A stretch of 64,000 nt of DNA from Candidatus Nitricoxidivorans perseverans (GCA_030246985.1 CP107246.1:808282-872281), one strand, 5' to 3'. Positions 9,278 to 18,919 are shown, counted from the first letter of the stretch. Translations and numbers: made by a program. Notes: a model not told the origin generated them from the sequence alone.

Positions 9278-10440
9278 GATGTCTCCAATGCCGTCAGGCT
9301 TGTCAGTTGCGAAAGGGTTGCATGCAGGGTAAGCAAGAAGTCTTCCACCTGCGCCGGGGTATTGTCCGCACCCAGGCTCACGCGCACGGCGCCCCGCGCC
9401 AGGCCGGGCTCGACGCCCATGGCCGTGAGCACGTGGGAGGGTTCGGGATTGGCGCTCGAACAGGCGGCGCCGCTGGCGATGGCGAAGCCGGCGCGGTCGA
9501 GCTTGCCGACGAGCGTCTCGCCGTCGATGCCGGGTAGCGCGAAGCAGGTGGTGTTGGGCAGGCGCGGGGCGCCCGCGCCGAAGATGACGGCGGCGGCGCC
9601 CGCGTCGGCCAGGCCGCGCTCCAGCGCGTCGCGCAGGCGGGAAAGCCGCGCGGCCGTCCCGTCGAGCCCCGACACGGCCAGCTCGCAGGCGACGCCGAAG
9701 CCGACGATGGCGGGCACGTTTTCCGTGCCGGCGCGCAGTCCGCGCTCGTGGCCGCCGCCGGCGATCAGCGGCGCCAGTTCGACGCGCTTGTCGACCACCA
9801 GCGCGCCGACGCCCTTGGGGCCGCCGAGCTTGTGGGCGGAAACGCTCAAGGCATGGACGCCCCGCTCGTTGAGGCCGCGGAAATCGACGGGCAGCTTGCC
9901 CAACGCCTGGACGGCGTCGGTATGGAACCAGGCGCGGGAAGATCTCGCCGCCTCGGCCAGGCCGGCGACATCCTGGATCACGCCGGTCTCGTTGTTGGCC
10001 AGCATCACCGACACCAGCGACGGGCGCTCGGCCATGGCCGCGGCAAAGTCAGCCGCGTCGACACGGCCCTCGGCGTCCACGGCGATTTCGCGCCGCCGCC
10101 AGCCCTGCCGGGCCAGCTGCCGCGCCGGCTCGCGCACGCCGGGATGTTCGATGGCCGGGAGGGCGATCGTGCCCGGCGGCAGGCAGGCCGCCGCGCCCTT
10201 GATGAACAGGTTGTCGGCTTCCGAACCGCCGCCGGTGAAGACCACCTCCGTCGGGTGCGCGCCCAGCGCGTGGGCCACCCGCTCGCGCGCCTCGTCGATG
10301 GCCTTCCGGGCCGCGCGGCCGTATTCGTGGCGGCTCGACGGATTGCCGAACCGCTGCGAGAAGAACGGCAGCATGGCCTCCAGCACGGCGGGATGCACCG
10401 GCGTGGTGGCGTTGTGGTCGAGATAAACGGGGGCAAACAC
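9274..10440 (-). CDS. Second cysteine desulfurase (NifS/IscS-like) inside the isc operon
   Basis: 388-residue PLP-dependent desulfurase, clearly homologous to but well diverged from the iscS next to it. It keeps the PLP lysine in [12 protein letters not shown] (about 208) and a loop Cys in [17 protein letters not shown] (about 327). It lacks the IscS-type C-terminal tail. It lies between iscR and iscS, overlapping iscS by 4 bases, so both desulfurases come from one message. It could serve IscU, another sulfur acceptor, or act under stress; nothing in the sequence decides. The N-terminal [18 protein letters not shown] is conserved, so the gene looks intact. Confidence 0.9.
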   Translation of the reverse strand: MFAPVYLDHNATTPVHPAVLEAMLPFFSQRFGNPSSRHEYGRAARKAIDEARERVAHALGAHPTEVVFTGGGSEADNLFIKGAAACLPPGTIALPAIEHPGVREPARQLARQGWRRREIAVDAEGRVDAADFAAAMAERPSLVSVMLANNETGVIQDVAGLAEAARSSRAWFHTDAVQALGKLPVDFRGLNERGVHALSVSAHKLGGPKGVGALVVDKRVELAPLIAGGGHERGLRAGTENVPAIVGFGVACELAVSGLDGTAARLSRLRDALERGLADAGAAAVIFGAGAPRLPNTTCFALPGIDGETLVGKLDRAGFAIASGAACSSANPEPSHVLTAMGVEPGLARGAVRVSLGADNTPAQVEDFLLTLHATLSQLTSLTALETS

Positions 10441-10455
10441 GGAAGCAGGGGAAGG

Positions 10456-10953
10456 TCAGGCGATAGCGGCCACCACGGGAATCCGGCGGGCGGGACGGCG
10501 CTCGGGGCGCGGCGCCCCCGTGCCCTCGACACCCTCGGCGCAGCGCGTGTTGCGCTGCTGCTCGACCAACTCGGCCAGGCAGACCGATGAGAGGTAATCG
10601 AACATGCGCTGGTTCAGGCTCATCCAGAGATTGTGGGTCATGCAGGGGTGGTGGTCGTCGCAATCCCCCCTGCCGCCGCACTGCGTGGCGTCCAGGGTCT
10701 CGTCCACCGCGTGGATGATGTCGGCCACCGACACCGTTTCCAGCGGCTTGGCCAGGCAATAGCCGCCGCCGGGGCCGCGCACGCTGCTCACCAGCTGATG
10801 CCGACGCAGCTTGCCGAAGAGCTGCTCCAGATAAGAGAGGGAAATCTTCTGGCGCTCGGCGATGCCGGCCAGGGTCACCGGCCCGGCATGCTGGCGCAGT
10901 GCAAGGTCGATCATGGCCGTCACGGCGAAACGCCCTTTGGTCGTGAGTCTCAT
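10456..10953 (-). CDS. iscR: Rrf2-family Fe-S regulator IscR
   Basis: 165-residue winged-helix repressor and activator whose [2Fe-2S] form represses the isc operon. The N-terminal MRLTTKGRFAVTAMIDLAL and recognition helix SLSYLEQLFGKLRRHQLV are canonical. The three cluster cysteines and following His are in CGGRGDCDDHHPCMTH (about 92-107). The C-terminal tail is rich in Arg and Pro. It is first in the operon, about 45 bases downstream of the predicted start site, and probably controls itself through the sites described just upstream. Confidence 0.96.
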   Translation of the reverse strand: MRLTTKGRFAVTAMIDLALRQHAGPVTLAGIAERQKISLSYLEQLFGKLRRHQLVSSVRGPGGGYCLAKPLETVSVADIIHAVDETLDATQCGGRGDCDDHHPCMTHNLWMSLNQRMFDYLSSVCLAELVEQQRNTRCAEGVEGTGAPRPERRPARRIPVVAAIA

Positions 10954-10984
10954 GGGAACTCCTCGTTGGGTGGTACGGTGCAGA

Positions 10985-11009
10985 ATACCTGACCGCTATT
11001 ATCAACTAT
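10985..11009 (-). promoter_or_regulatory. IscR type-1 site, proximal
   Basis: This 25-base element matches the published E. coli type-1 IscR consensus (ATASYYGACTRWWWYAGTCRRSTAT) at 21 of 25 positions by my own alignment. The ATAGTTGA left arm and the GTCAGGTAT right arm are both good. It covers the -10 region and predicted start, a repressing position. Confidence 0.7.
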
Positions 11010-11033
11010 ATTTTTACCTACGTGATCAGTCAA
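11005..11033 (-). promoter_or_regulatory. isc operon promoter
   Basis: Minus-strand -35 TTGACT (11028-11033), a 17-base spacer and -10 TATAGT (11005-11010): a near-consensus sigma-70 promoter. Predicted start near 10998, giving a leader of about 45 bases before iscR. The -35 overlaps the last codons and stop of cysE. Confidence 0.82.
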
Positions 11034-11037
11034 CTAT
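11013..11037 (-). promoter_or_regulatory. IscR type-1-like site, distal (left half strong)
   Basis: The left half ATAGTTGACT (11028-11037) is a perfect match to the type-1 half-site and overlaps the -35. The right half is weak. Two tandem sites at an iscR promoter is also the E. coli arrangement. Most of this half-site lies inside the cysE coding sequence. Confidence 0.55.
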
Positions 11038-11778
11038 TTTTGACAAATAATTCGGATCGAACTTGTCGGCGGTCGCGATGTCGTCCTCGACAGGAACGCC
11101 GCAGCGCTCGATGTACTTGAGCAGCACCTCGATGCGCCGGTCCGTCTCGACGGCGTGGTCGAGCAGTCCGTGGATGGCCTTGGCCACCGGATCGTCGGCG
11201 TCCTTCGTCACCGCGTAGGCCGAGAAGCCCATCTCCGCCGCCTTCTCCTGGCGAGCGGCGTCGCGCCCCGCCTCGACGATATGGGCGGGGATGCCGACCG
11301 CCGTCGCGCCGGCCGGCACGTCGCGCACCACGACGGCGTTGGAGCCGATCTTGGCGCCCTCGCCCACCGTGATCGGCCCCAGCACCTTGGCGCCGGCGCC
11401 GATGACCACGCCGGGCAGCAGGGTCGGATGCCGCTTGCCCTTGTTCCATGAAGTGCCGCCCAGCGTAACGCCGTGGTAGAGCGTGCAGCCGTCGCCGATC
11501 TCGGCCGTCTCGCCGATGACCACGCCCATGCCGTGGTCGATGAACACCCGCCGGCCGAGGGTGGCGCCCGGATGGATCTCAATGCCGGTGACCCAGCGCG
11601 CGAAGTGGGAAGTGGCGCGCGCCAGCCAGCGCAGGCGCAGGCCCCACAGCCAGTGGGACAGGCGGTGCAGCGTCACCGCGTGGAAACCCGGATAGCAGGT
11701 CAGCACCTCCCAGGTCGTCCGGGCAGCCGGGTCCCGCTGGAACACGCAGGCGATATCTTCACGCAGTCGGGCGATCAT
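11026..11778 (-). CDS. cysE: Serine O-acetyltransferase
   Basis: 250 residues; acetylates serine with acetyl-CoA, the first committed step of cysteine synthesis. The left-handed beta-helix hexapeptide repeats run from about [11 protein letters not shown] (68) to VVGIPAHIV, with the catalytic His in [17 protein letters not shown] and the conserved LYHGVTLGG. The shorter N-terminal helical domain fits the SAT form found near isc and nif genes. It has its own strong promoter at 11806-11834 and ends inside the isc promoter. Making cysteine next to the desulfurase operon is a sensible pairing. Confidence 0.93.
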   Translation of the reverse strand: MIARLREDIACVFQRDPAARTTWEVLTCYPGFHAVTLHRLSHWLWGLRLRWLARATSHFARWVTGIEIHPGATLGRRVFIDHGMGVVIGETAEIGDGCTLYHGVTLGGTSWNKGKRHPTLLPGVVIGAGAKVLGPITVGEGAKIGSNAVVVRDVPAGATAVGIPAHIVEAGRDAARQEKAAEMGFSAYAVTKDADDPVAKAIHGLLDHAVETDRRIEVLLKYIERCGVPVEDDIATADKFDPNYLSKIVD

Positions 11779-11805
11779 GAACTGGAATCTCCGGAAACTC
11801 CTGGA

Positions 11806-11834
11806 ATATTAGAAAGACCTGATGTTTCAGTCAA
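11806..11834 (-). promoter_or_regulatory. cysE promoter
   Basis: Minus-strand -35 TTGACT (11829-11834), 17-base spacer, -10 TAATAT (11806-11811). Predicted start about 11799, roughly 20 bases before the cysE ATG. The -35 overlaps the stop codon of trmJ. Confidence 0.8.
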
Positions 11835-11838
11835 CTTT
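11814..11838 (-). promoter_or_regulatory. Candidate IscR type-1-like site at cysE
   Basis: The left part AAAGTTGACTGAAACA fits the type-1 consensus at all but one position; the right half (TCAGGT) is partial. The layout copies the distal site at iscR, sharing AGTTGACTGA and AGGT with the same spacing. Confidence 0.45.
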
Positions 11839-12561
11839 CTTTTCAAAAGAAGCCAGCATGCCCCGGAGGATATTCACCTCCTCGCGCTCCAGGCCGGCGC
11901 GCGAAAACAGCCGCCGCATGCGCGGCATCAGGCGCTTGGGCGCCGCGGGGTCGAGAAAACCGCTGGCGATCGCGGCGCGCTCCAGATGTTTGACGAGCCC
12001 CTCGACCTCCTCATGGGGCGCCGGTTCGCCGGCACCGAGTATCGGCGGCGGCGGGCCGGGATCGACGGCCGCCATGCGCAGCTCGTAGCACAGCAGCTGC
12101 ACGGCGGCGGCGAGGTTGAGCGAACTCGATCCGGGATCGGTCGGGATGGACGCCCAGCGCTTGCAGAGCGCGACCTCGTCGTTGGAAAGCCCGGCCGTCT
12201 CGTTGCCGAATACGAGCGCCACCTCGCCCGTCCGCGCCTGCCCCGCCAGTTCGGCCGCGGCCTCCCTCGCCCATAGCGGCGCCACCGCCAGCTCGCGCCG
12301 GCGGGCCGTCAGCGCGGTGGCCGATACCGTGCCGGCCAGCGCCTCGGCCAGCGTGGAACACACGCGGGCGTTTTGCAGCACGTCGGTCGCGTTGGCCGCC
12401 ATCGCATCGGCTTGGCGGTCGGGAAAGAACCGGGGATTGACCAGTACCAGGCGGGAAAGACCCATCGTCTTCATCGCCCGCGCCGCACCGCCGATATTGC
12501 CCGGATGGCTGGGTTGGGAGAGCACGATACGAATGCGGGCAAGCGGCGAGGGAGCGTTCAT
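11827..12561 (-). CDS. trmJ: tRNA (cytidine/uridine-2'-O-)-methyltransferase TrmJ
   Basis: 244-residue SPOUT-class methyltransferase that 2'-O-methylates position 32 of tRNA. The family motifs are PSHPGNIGGAARAMKTMGL (motif 1, about 15-33), VFGNETAGLSNDE (motif 2, about 119) and SSLNLAAAVQLLCYELR (motif 3, about 143-159). A C-terminal helical extension ends in a Val-Asp-stop whose codons make the cysE -35. TrmJ next to iscR/cysE and suhB is a recurring proteobacterial layout. Confidence 0.93.
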   Translation of the reverse strand: MNAPSPLARIRIVLSQPSHPGNIGGAARAMKTMGLSRLVLVNPRFFPDRQADAMAANATDVLQNARVCSTLAEALAGTVSATALTARRRELAVAPLWAREAAAELAGQARTGEVALVFGNETAGLSNDEVALCKRWASIPTDPGSSSLNLAAAVQLLCYELRMAAVDPGPPPPILGAGEPAPHEEVEGLVKHLERAAIASGFLDPAAPKRLMPRMRRLFSRAGLEREEVNILRGMLASFEKKVD

Positions 12562-12575
12562 ATTAGAATTCTGCC
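12562..12575. promoter_or_regulatory. 14-base divergent spacer between trmJ and suhB
   Basis: The two start codons are separated by 14 bases with no Shine-Dalgarno sequence for either gene. TAGAAT (12564-12569, plus strand) is at leaderless distance from the suhB ATG. TAATAT on the opposite strand overlaps the trmJ start, so its fit as a -10 for trmJ is poorer. Confidence 0.35.
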
Positions 12576-13373
12576 ATGCATCCCACTCTCAACATCGCGG
12601 TCAAGGCCGCGCGACGCGCCGGCCAGCTCATCAACCGCGCCAGCATCGATCTCGGCCATCTCACCGTCAGTCTCAAGCAGCAGAGCGACTACGTCACCGA
12701 GGTGGATCGGGCCGCCGAGGCCGCGATCATCGAGACCATCCGCGAAACCTACCCGAAGCACGCCATCCTGGCGGAGGAGAGCGGCGCCTCCGGCGACTCG
12801 GAATACCAGTGGATCATCGATCCGCTCGACGGCACGACCAACTTCATCCACGGTTTTCCGCAGTACGCCGTCTCCATCGCCATGGCCCACAAGGGCGTGC
12901 TGACCCACGCCGTCGTCTACGATCCGGGCCGCAACGAGCTATTCACCGCCAGCAAGGGCTCCGGCGCTTTCCTCAACGACAAGCGCATCCGCGTCGGCAA
13001 GCGCGTCAAGCTGGCCGAGAGCCTCATCGGCACGGGCTTCCCCTACCGCATGTTCGACCATGTGGACGCCTATATGGCCATCTTCAAGGAGCTGGCCCGC
13101 AAGACCGCCGGCCTGCGCCGGCCCGGCGCCGCCTCGCTCGACCTCGCCTACGTCGCCAGCGGCCGGCTCGACGGCTTCTGGGAATTCGGCCTCTCGCCCT
13201 GGGACATCGCCGCCGGCGCCCTGCTGATCTCGGAAGCCGGCGGCCTTGTGAGCGACCTGGCCGGCGAAGGCGGTTATCTCGCCACCGGTAATCTCGTCGC
13301 CGGCAGCCCGAAAGTCTTCACCCAGCTGCTCCAGATCGTCCAGGCGCACAGGACGCCCTCCCTGGCCGCGTGA
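12576..13373 (+). CDS. suhB: Inositol-1-monophosphatase family protein SuhB
   Basis: 265-residue Mg-dependent, Li-sensitive phosphatase. Metal-site motifs are EESGASGD (about 68), [15 protein letters not shown] (about 85-99) and [17 protein letters not shown] (about 210-226). In enterobacteria SuhB also associates with the rRNA antitermination complex, so enzymatic activity may not be its main role. It overlaps mutS by a GTGA junction. Confidence 0.93.
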   Translation: MHPTLNIAVKAARRAGQLINRASIDLGHLTVSLKQQSDYVTEVDRAAEAAIIETIRETYPKHAILAEESGASGDSEYQWIIDPLDGTTNFIHGFPQYAVSIAMAHKGVLTHAVVYDPGRNELFTASKGSGAFLNDKRIRVGKRVKLAESLIGTGFPYRMFDHVDAYMAIFKELARKTAGLRRPGAASLDLAYVASGRLDGFWEFGLSPWDIAAGALLISEAGGLVSDLAGEGGYLATGNLVAGSPKVFTQLLQIVQAHRTPSLAA

Positions 13374-15973
13374 GCCGAATACCCGAAGTCTCCCAGGAAC
13401 TGGCGGGGCATACCCCCGTCATGCGCCAGTACCTGCGCCTCAAGGCGGCGCATCCGGACATGCTGTTGTTCTATCGAATGGGCGACTTCTACGAGCTGTT
13501 CTTCGACGACGCCGAGCGTGCGGCGCGGCTGCTCGATATCACGCTCACGGCGCGCGGCCAGTCGGCGGGGAAGCCGATCCCGATGGCCGGCGTGCCCTAT
13601 CACGCCATGGAGCCCTATCTCGCCAAGCTGGTGAGGCTCGGCGAGTCGGTGGCGATCTGCGAGCAGATCGGCGATCCGGCAACCTCGAAGGGGCCGGTGG
13701 AGCGCGCGGTGACGCGCATCGTCACGCCGGGCACTCTCACCGACGCCTCGCTGCTGGACGACCGCAGCGACAGCCTGCTGGCCGCGCTCTGCATGGAACG
13801 CGACCGCGTCGGTTTGGCCTGGCTCAACCTCGCCAGCGGCGACTTCCGACTGACCGAGGCGCCGCTCGCGCAGCTTGCGGCCCAGCTCGAACGCCTGCGG
13901 CCGGCCGAGCTCCTGCGGCCGGACGGCCTTACCCGCGACCTGCCGGCCACGGGCATCGCAAAGCGACTGCCCGACTGGCATTTCGACGCCGAGGCCGGAG
14001 CGCGCCAGCTCTGTGAGCACTTCGGCACGCGCGACCTGTCGGGCTTCGGCATCGACGACCTGCCGCTCGGCATCCGGGCCGCCGGCGCGCTGTTCGGCTA
14101 CGCGCGAGCGACGCAGATGCAGTCGCTCGCTCACGTCACGTCGATCGTCGCCGAGTCGGACGGCCAGTGGCTGCGGCTGGACGCCGCGACGCGGCGCAAC
14201 CTGGAAATCTCTGAGACGCTGCGCGGTCGGAGCGATCGGGGGGCGCCCACCCTGCTCTCGCTGCTCGACACCTGCGCCACGGGCATGGGCTCGCGCTGGC
14301 TGCGCCATTGCCTGCACCATCCGCTGGCCGACCGGAGCGAGGCGGCGGCGCGCCACGCGGCGGTGGACGGGCTCATCGGGGACGATGGCGCCGGCCCCAT
14401 GCCCCGCGTGCGCCAGGCGCTGAAGTCCGTCGCCGACGTCGAGCGCATCACCGCCCGCATTGCGCTGAAGAACGCTCGGCCGCGCGACCTTTCCGGCCTG
14501 CGCGACACCCTCGGGTGCCTGCCGGCAATAGTCAGCCTGCTGGAGACGGCGCAATCGCCGCCGACCACGCTGCTGGCCCAGATTGCCGCCGAGATGGCCG
14601 CGCCGCCCGGCTGCCTCGATCTCCTTTCGCGCGCCGTCGCGCATGAGCCGGCCAGCATCCTGCGCGAGGGCGGCGTCATCCGCGAAGGGTGGTCGGCGGA
14701 GCTCGACGAACTGCGCGCGATCCAGTCCAACTGCGGCGCCTTCCTGCTTGAACTGGAGGCCCGCGAGCGGGCGCGCACCGGCATCGCGAGCCTCAAGGTC
14801 GAGTTCAACAAGGTGCATGGCTTCTACATCGAGATCACTCACGCCCACGTCGAGAAGATCCCCGACGACTATCGCCGTCGACAGACGCTGAAGAACGCCG
14901 AGCGCTACATCACGCCGGAACTCAAGGCCTTCGAGGACAAGGCGCTCTCGGCCAACGAACGCGCCCTGGCGCTGGAGAAGCGGCTCTACGACGAACTGCT
15001 GGAGACGCTGGCGCATTGGATTCCCGACCTCCAGCGCGTCGCCCGCGCGCTGGCGCTGCTGGACGGACTCTCGGCCTTCGCCGACGCCGCGCTGCGGCTC
15101 GACTGGCGCCGGCCCGAGTTCGCCGACGCGCCGGGCATCGCGATCGAGGCCGGCCGACATCCGGTGGTGGAAGGCCAGGTCGATGCGTTCATCGCCAATG
15201 ACGCCCGGCTCGATCCCGCGCGGCGCATGCTGCTCGTCACCGGCCCCAACATGGGCGGCAAATCCACCTACATGCGCCAGGCCGCGCTGATCGCGCTGCT
15301 CGCGCACTGCGGCAGCTTCGTGCCCGCGGCACACTGCCGGCTGGGGCCGATCGACGCGATCTACACGCGCATCGGCGCCGCCGACGACCTCGCCTCCGGC
15401 CGCTCGACCTTCATGGTGGAAATGACCGAGGCGGCGGCCATCCTCCATGGCGCCACGGAACGCTCGCTGGTGCTGATGGACGAAGTCGGCCGCGGCACCT
15501 CCACCTTCGACGGGCTGGCGCTGGCCTTCGCCATTGCGCGCCACCTGATCGAGAAGAATCGCGCCTTCACGCTGTTCTCGACGCACTACTTCGAACTCAC
15601 GCGACTCGCACAGGAGTACCCGGAGTGCGCCAACATCCACCTGGACGCCGTCGAACACGGCCACAAGATCGTTTTCCTGCACGCGGTGGAAGAAGGGCCG
15701 GCCTCGCAGAGCTACGGTATCCAGGTGGCGGCGCTGGCCGGCATTCCGGGGGCCGTGGTGCGCGACGCCAGACGCAGGCTTGCGCGCCTGGAAAACCGCG
15801 AGGCAATCCTTGAATCGGCCGGATCACAGCCCGATCTGTTCGCGCCGCTGCCCGAGCTTCCGGAGGCGACGCCTCATGCCGCCGTCGAGGCGCTGCGCGA
15901 TCTCGACCCCGATGCGCTCTCCCCGCGCGAGGCGCTGGAAAAGCTCTACGAGTTGAAGCGGCTGGCCGTATGA
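13370..15973 (+). CDS. mutS: DNA mismatch repair protein MutS
   Basis: 867-residue mismatch-recognition ATPase. The N-terminal mismatch-binding domain carries the Phe-x-Glu wedge in [24 protein letters not shown]. Connector, lever and clamp domains follow. The ATPase domain has Walker [15 protein letters not shown] (about 624-637) and Walker [17 protein letters not shown] (about 700). The GTG start at 13370 overlaps the suhB stop and gives an N terminus like that of E. coli MutS; an ATG 17 codons in would cut into the conserved HTPVMRQYL region. Confidence 0.96.
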   Translation: MSRIPEVSQELAGHTPVMRQYLRLKAAHPDMLLFYRMGDFYELFFDDAERAARLLDITLTARGQSAGKPIPMAGVPYHAMEPYLAKLVRLGESVAICEQIGDPATSKGPVERAVTRIVTPGTLTDASLLDDRSDSLLAALCMERDRVGLAWLNLASGDFRLTEAPLAQLAAQLERLRPAELLRPDGLTRDLPATGIAKRLPDWHFDAEAGARQLCEHFGTRDLSGFGIDDLPLGIRAAGALFGYARATQMQSLAHVTSIVAESDGQWLRLDAATRRNLEISETLRGRSDRGAPTLLSLLDTCATGMGSRWLRHCLHHPLADRSEAAARHAAVDGLIGDDGAGPMPRVRQALKSVADVERITARIALKNARPRDLSGLRDTLGCLPAIVSLLETAQSPPTTLLAQIAAEMAAPPGCLDLLSRAVAHEPASILREGGVIREGWSAELDELRAIQSNCGAFLLELEARERARTGIASLKVEFNKVHGFYIEITHAHVEKIPDDYRRRQTLKNAERYITPELKAFEDKALSANERALALEKRLYDELLETLAHWIPDLQRVARALALLDGLSAFADAALRLDWRRPEFADAPGIAIEAGRHPVVEGQVDAFIANDARLDPARRMLLVTGPNMGGKSTYMRQAALIALLAHCGSFVPAAHCRLGPIDAIYTRIGAADDLASGRSTFMVEMTEAAAILHGATERSLVLMDEVGRGTSTFDGLALAFAIARHLIEKNRAFTLFSTHYFELTRLAQEYPECANIHLDAVEHGHKIVFLHAVEEGPASQSYGIQVAALAGIPGAVVRDARRRLARLENREAILESAGSQPDLFAPLPELPEATPHAAVEALRDLDPDALSPREALEKLYELKRLAV

Positions 15974-16000
15974 CGCTCGCGCAAGCCCTTTTTCGGCAGG

Positions 16001-16006
16001 TAGAAT
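16001..16006 (+). promoter_or_regulatory. Candidate -10 element upstream of the GGDEF-EAL gene
   Basis: TAGAAT followed by CGGGGC lies 40 bases before the chosen ATG, in the mutS-to-GGDEF gap. No good -35 at 16-18 bases was found. Confidence 0.35.
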
Positions 16007-16045
16007 CGGGGCAATAGCGCATCTTTGGGAAGGCCGCGACACGAC

Positions 16046-18892
16046 ATGGAAATCGGACCCGATCCGTCCGCAGACGCGGTCCTCGCCAAGGCGGGCTGGA
16101 ACCTCAAGCGTCGCATTCTGCTGCCGCTGGGTTTCGCGTTCGCGCTGCTGGTTTCGGCCTTCGCCGTCTCGCTCCATCGCATCGAACGCAACCATCTCGC
16201 CGAAGCCGCCAACCACGAACTGGCGACGATGCAGGCCTCCCTGCGGGAAACGGTCGCGCTGCGCGCGGGCAAGCTGCGCACGGCGCTGGAGATGCTGGAG
16301 CGCGATCCGGCATTGCGCCCCACACTGGCGTCGCGCGACCGCGGCCTGATGCGGGCGAAATACGGGCCGCTGTTCGAAAAACTCAGGCGCGACTTCAACA
16401 TCACCCACTTCTATTTTCTCGACGCCGACCGGATGGCGCTGATGCGCCTGCACCAGCCAAACCGCTTCGGCGACCGCATCGACCGCTTCACGGCCATCGA
16501 GGCCGGGCGCACCGGCCGCATCGTCACCGGCATGGAACTGGGACCGCTGGGAACCCTCTCCCTGCGCGCCGCGATGCCGCTCTCCGACGGCGGGCGCATC
16601 GTCGGCTACGTCGAGCTGGCCGAGGAGGTGCTGGACGTCGTGCAGGACCTCGTCCGCACTTTTCGCAGCGAGGGCTTCGCCCTCATCCACAAGGACATGC
16701 TCTCCCGCCCCGACTGGGAAACGGGCATGCGCATGCTCGGCCGGCAGGCCGACTGGGAGCGCTTCCCGGATTCGATCATGGTCGTGCAGACCCTGCCGGA
16801 GGTGCCGGCGGCGCTGGGCCGCATGTTTTCGGAAAGCGAGCATGCACGCCTGTCGGTCACGGGCGAGATCGACCACGGCGGCCGAATCTACCAGGCCGGC
16901 TTCATCCCCCTGATCGACGTCGCCGGCCGCGAGGTCGGCGACCTCGCCATCCTGCGCGACATTACCACCGCCAAAGCCGAGACGAAGCGGCTGCTGGCGA
17001 TGGTCGTCGCCGTGTCCGCCATGGTCTGCGCGCTGACGTTCATGCTCTTTTACCTGATCCTGAACCGCACGCAGCGCGTGCTGGCGGCCTCCCGCGAGCG
17101 GCTCCTCGCGGAAGCACAGGAACAGGCCCGCATCCAGTTCCAGCACATGCAGGCGTTGATCGCGTGGGCCGACGAGCAGGAGCGCGTCGCGGCGGAACTG
17201 CGCATCGCCGCCATCGCCTTCGAGTCGCAGGAGGGCATGTTCGTCACGGATCCCAACGGCGTCATCCTGCGCATCAACCACGCCTTCACCGAACTGACCG
17301 GCTACAGCGCCGAGGAGGCGATCGGCAAGACGCCGGCCCTGCTCAAGTCCGGCCACCACGACGAGGCGTTCTACAAGAAGCTGTGGCAAGCGCTGGTGCG
17401 CGACAGGTACTGGCAGGGCGAAGTCTGGAACCGGCGCAAGAACGGCGAGGTCTATCCGGAGTGGCAAGTCATCTCCGCCGTCACCGACGAGGAAGGGCGC
17501 GTCACCCATTACGTCAGCGCCTTCTCGGACATCACCCAGCGCAAGCAGGCCGAGGCCGAGATACAGCGGCTCGCCCATTACGACCACCTCACCAAGCTGC
17601 CCAACCGGCGCCTGCTGATCGACCGGCTCAACCACGCGCTGGCCAGCAGCGCCCGGCGGCGGCGCCACGGCGCCATTCTGTTTATCGACCTCGACCATTT
17701 CAAGACGCTCAACGACACCCAGGGACATGAAATCGGCGACCTGCTGCTGGTCGAAGTGGCGCAGCGCCTCCTTTCCTGCGTGCGCCAGGTCGATACCGTG
17801 GCCCGGCTGGGCGGCGACGAATTCGTTGTCATGCTGGAGGATCTGAACAAAGACCGGCACGCCGCCGCGAAGGAGACCGAGATGATCGGCGAGAAGATCC
17901 GCAACGCCCTCAACCGGCCCTTCACGCTCGGCAGCACCCGCCACGGCATGGCGGGCAGCATCGACTACCAATGCACCGCCAGCATCGGCGCCGGCCTTTT
18001 CCTCGACGGCAAGGACACGATCGACGACCTGCTCAAGCATGCCGACGTCGCCATGTATCAGGCGAAGGACGCCGGACGCAACGCCGTCCGCTTCTTCGAT
18101 CCGGCCATGCAGGCGACGCTGGAATCCCGCGCCGCCATCGAGGCCGACCTGCGCCGGGCGCTCTCGCTGAAACAGTTCGAGCTGTTCTACCAGGCGCAGA
18201 CCGACGGCGACGGCCGCATCATCGGCGCCGAGGCGCTGCTGCGCTGGAACCATCCGCAACGCGGACTGGTGCCGCCGGCGGATTTCATTCCGCTGGCCGA
18301 GGAAACCGGGCTCATCGTGCCCATCGGGCAGTGGGTGCTGGAAACCGCCTGCGGCCTGCTCAAGTCGTGGAGGGAAAACGCGGCCACCCGCGATCTGCGA
18401 CTCGCCGTCAATGTCAGCGCGCGCCAATTCCGGCAGCCGGATTTCGTCGCCCAGGCGCGGGCCGCGCTGGCGCGCGCCTGCGCCGATCCGGCCCGCCTGG
18501 AGCTCGAACTGACCGAGAGCGTGGTGCTTGACAATGTCGCCGACACCATCGACAAGATGAACGCGCTGAAGTCGGTCGGCGTGGGCTTCTCGATGGACGA
18601 TTTCGGCACCGGCCATTCGTCGCTGTCCTACCTGAAGCAACTGCCGCTCGACCAGCTGAAGATCGACCGCTCCTTTGTCCGCGACATCGCCACCGACCCC
18701 AGCGACGCCGTGATCGTGCGCACCATCATCGTCATGGCCAGAAGCCTCGGTCTCGACGTGGTCGCCGAAGGCGTGGAAACCGGCGAGCAGCGGGATTTCC
18801 TCGAACGGAACGGTTGCTCGCTGTTCCAGGGTTACCTGTTCAGCCGCCCTCTGCCTCTCAACGAGTTCGGGAACCTCCTGCTGAACCGCTGA
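16046..18892 (+). CDS. Membrane PAS-GGDEF-EAL protein (cyclic-di-GMP synthase/phosphodiesterase)
   Basis: About 948 residues. Order: membrane helix about 23-42, a large extracytoplasmic sensor of about 270 residues, a second helix about 316-338, a coiled linker, PAS (about 390-500), GGDEF (motif RLGGDEFVV near 588) and EAL (EALLRW near 729). The RxxD inhibitory site (RQVD) lies five residues before GGDEF. EAL catalytic residues look complete (NVSARQF, ELTES, DDFGTGHSS, LKIDRSF, EGVET), so both activities are plausible. The ATG at 16046 has GGGAAGG upstream; a TTG at 16025 would add 7 residues. The sensed signal is unknown. It converges on the chemoreceptor gene. Confidence 0.9.
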   Translation: MEIGPDPSADAVLAKAGWNLKRRILLPLGFAFALLVSAFAVSLHRIERNHLAEAANHELATMQASLRETVALRAGKLRTALEMLERDPALRPTLASRDRGLMRAKYGPLFEKLRRDFNITHFYFLDADRMALMRLHQPNRFGDRIDRFTAIEAGRTGRIVTGMELGPLGTLSLRAAMPLSDGGRIVGYVELAEEVLDVVQDLVRTFRSEGFALIHKDMLSRPDWETGMRMLGRQADWERFPDSIMVVQTLPEVPAALGRMFSESEHARLSVTGEIDHGGRIYQAGFIPLIDVAGREVGDLAILRDITTAKAETKRLLAMVVAVSAMVCALTFMLFYLILNRTQRVLAASRERLLAEAQEQARIQFQHMQALIAWADEQERVAAELRIAAIAFESQEGMFVTDPNGVILRINHAFTELTGYSAEEAIGKTPALLKSGHHDEAFYKKLWQALVRDRYWQGEVWNRRKNGEVYPEWQVISAVTDEEGRVTHYVSAFSDITQRKQAEAEIQRLAHYDHLTKLPNRRLLIDRLNHALASSARRRRHGAILFIDLDHFKTLNDTQGHEIGDLLLVEVAQRLLSCVRQVDTVARLGGDEFVVMLEDLNKDRHAAAKETEMIGEKIRNALNRPFTLGSTRHGMAGSIDYQCTASIGAGLFLDGKDTIDDLLKHADVAMYQAKDAGRNAVRFFDPAMQATLESRAAIEADLRRALSLKQFELFYQAQTDGDGRIIGAEALLRWNHPQRGLVPPADFIPLAEETGLIVPIGQWVLETACGLLKSWRENAATRDLRLAVNVSARQFRQPDFVAQARAALARACADPARLELELTESVVLDNVADTIDKMNALKSVGVGFSMDDFGTGHSSLSYLKQLPLDQLKIDRSFVRDIATDPSDAVIVRTIIVMARSLGLDVVAEGVETGEQRDFLERNGCSLFQGYLFSRPLPLNEFGNLLLNR

Positions 18893-18919
18893 AGCCGGCG
18901 CCGAATCCGCGCCGAACCG

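Noticed and set aside
13274-18640. Very long minus-strand open frames opposite mutS and the GGDEF-EAL gene (about 800 and 940 codons).
   Set aside because: They lie antisense to clearly conserved proteins, have biased composition and no recognisable domain; they are by-products of high GC content.
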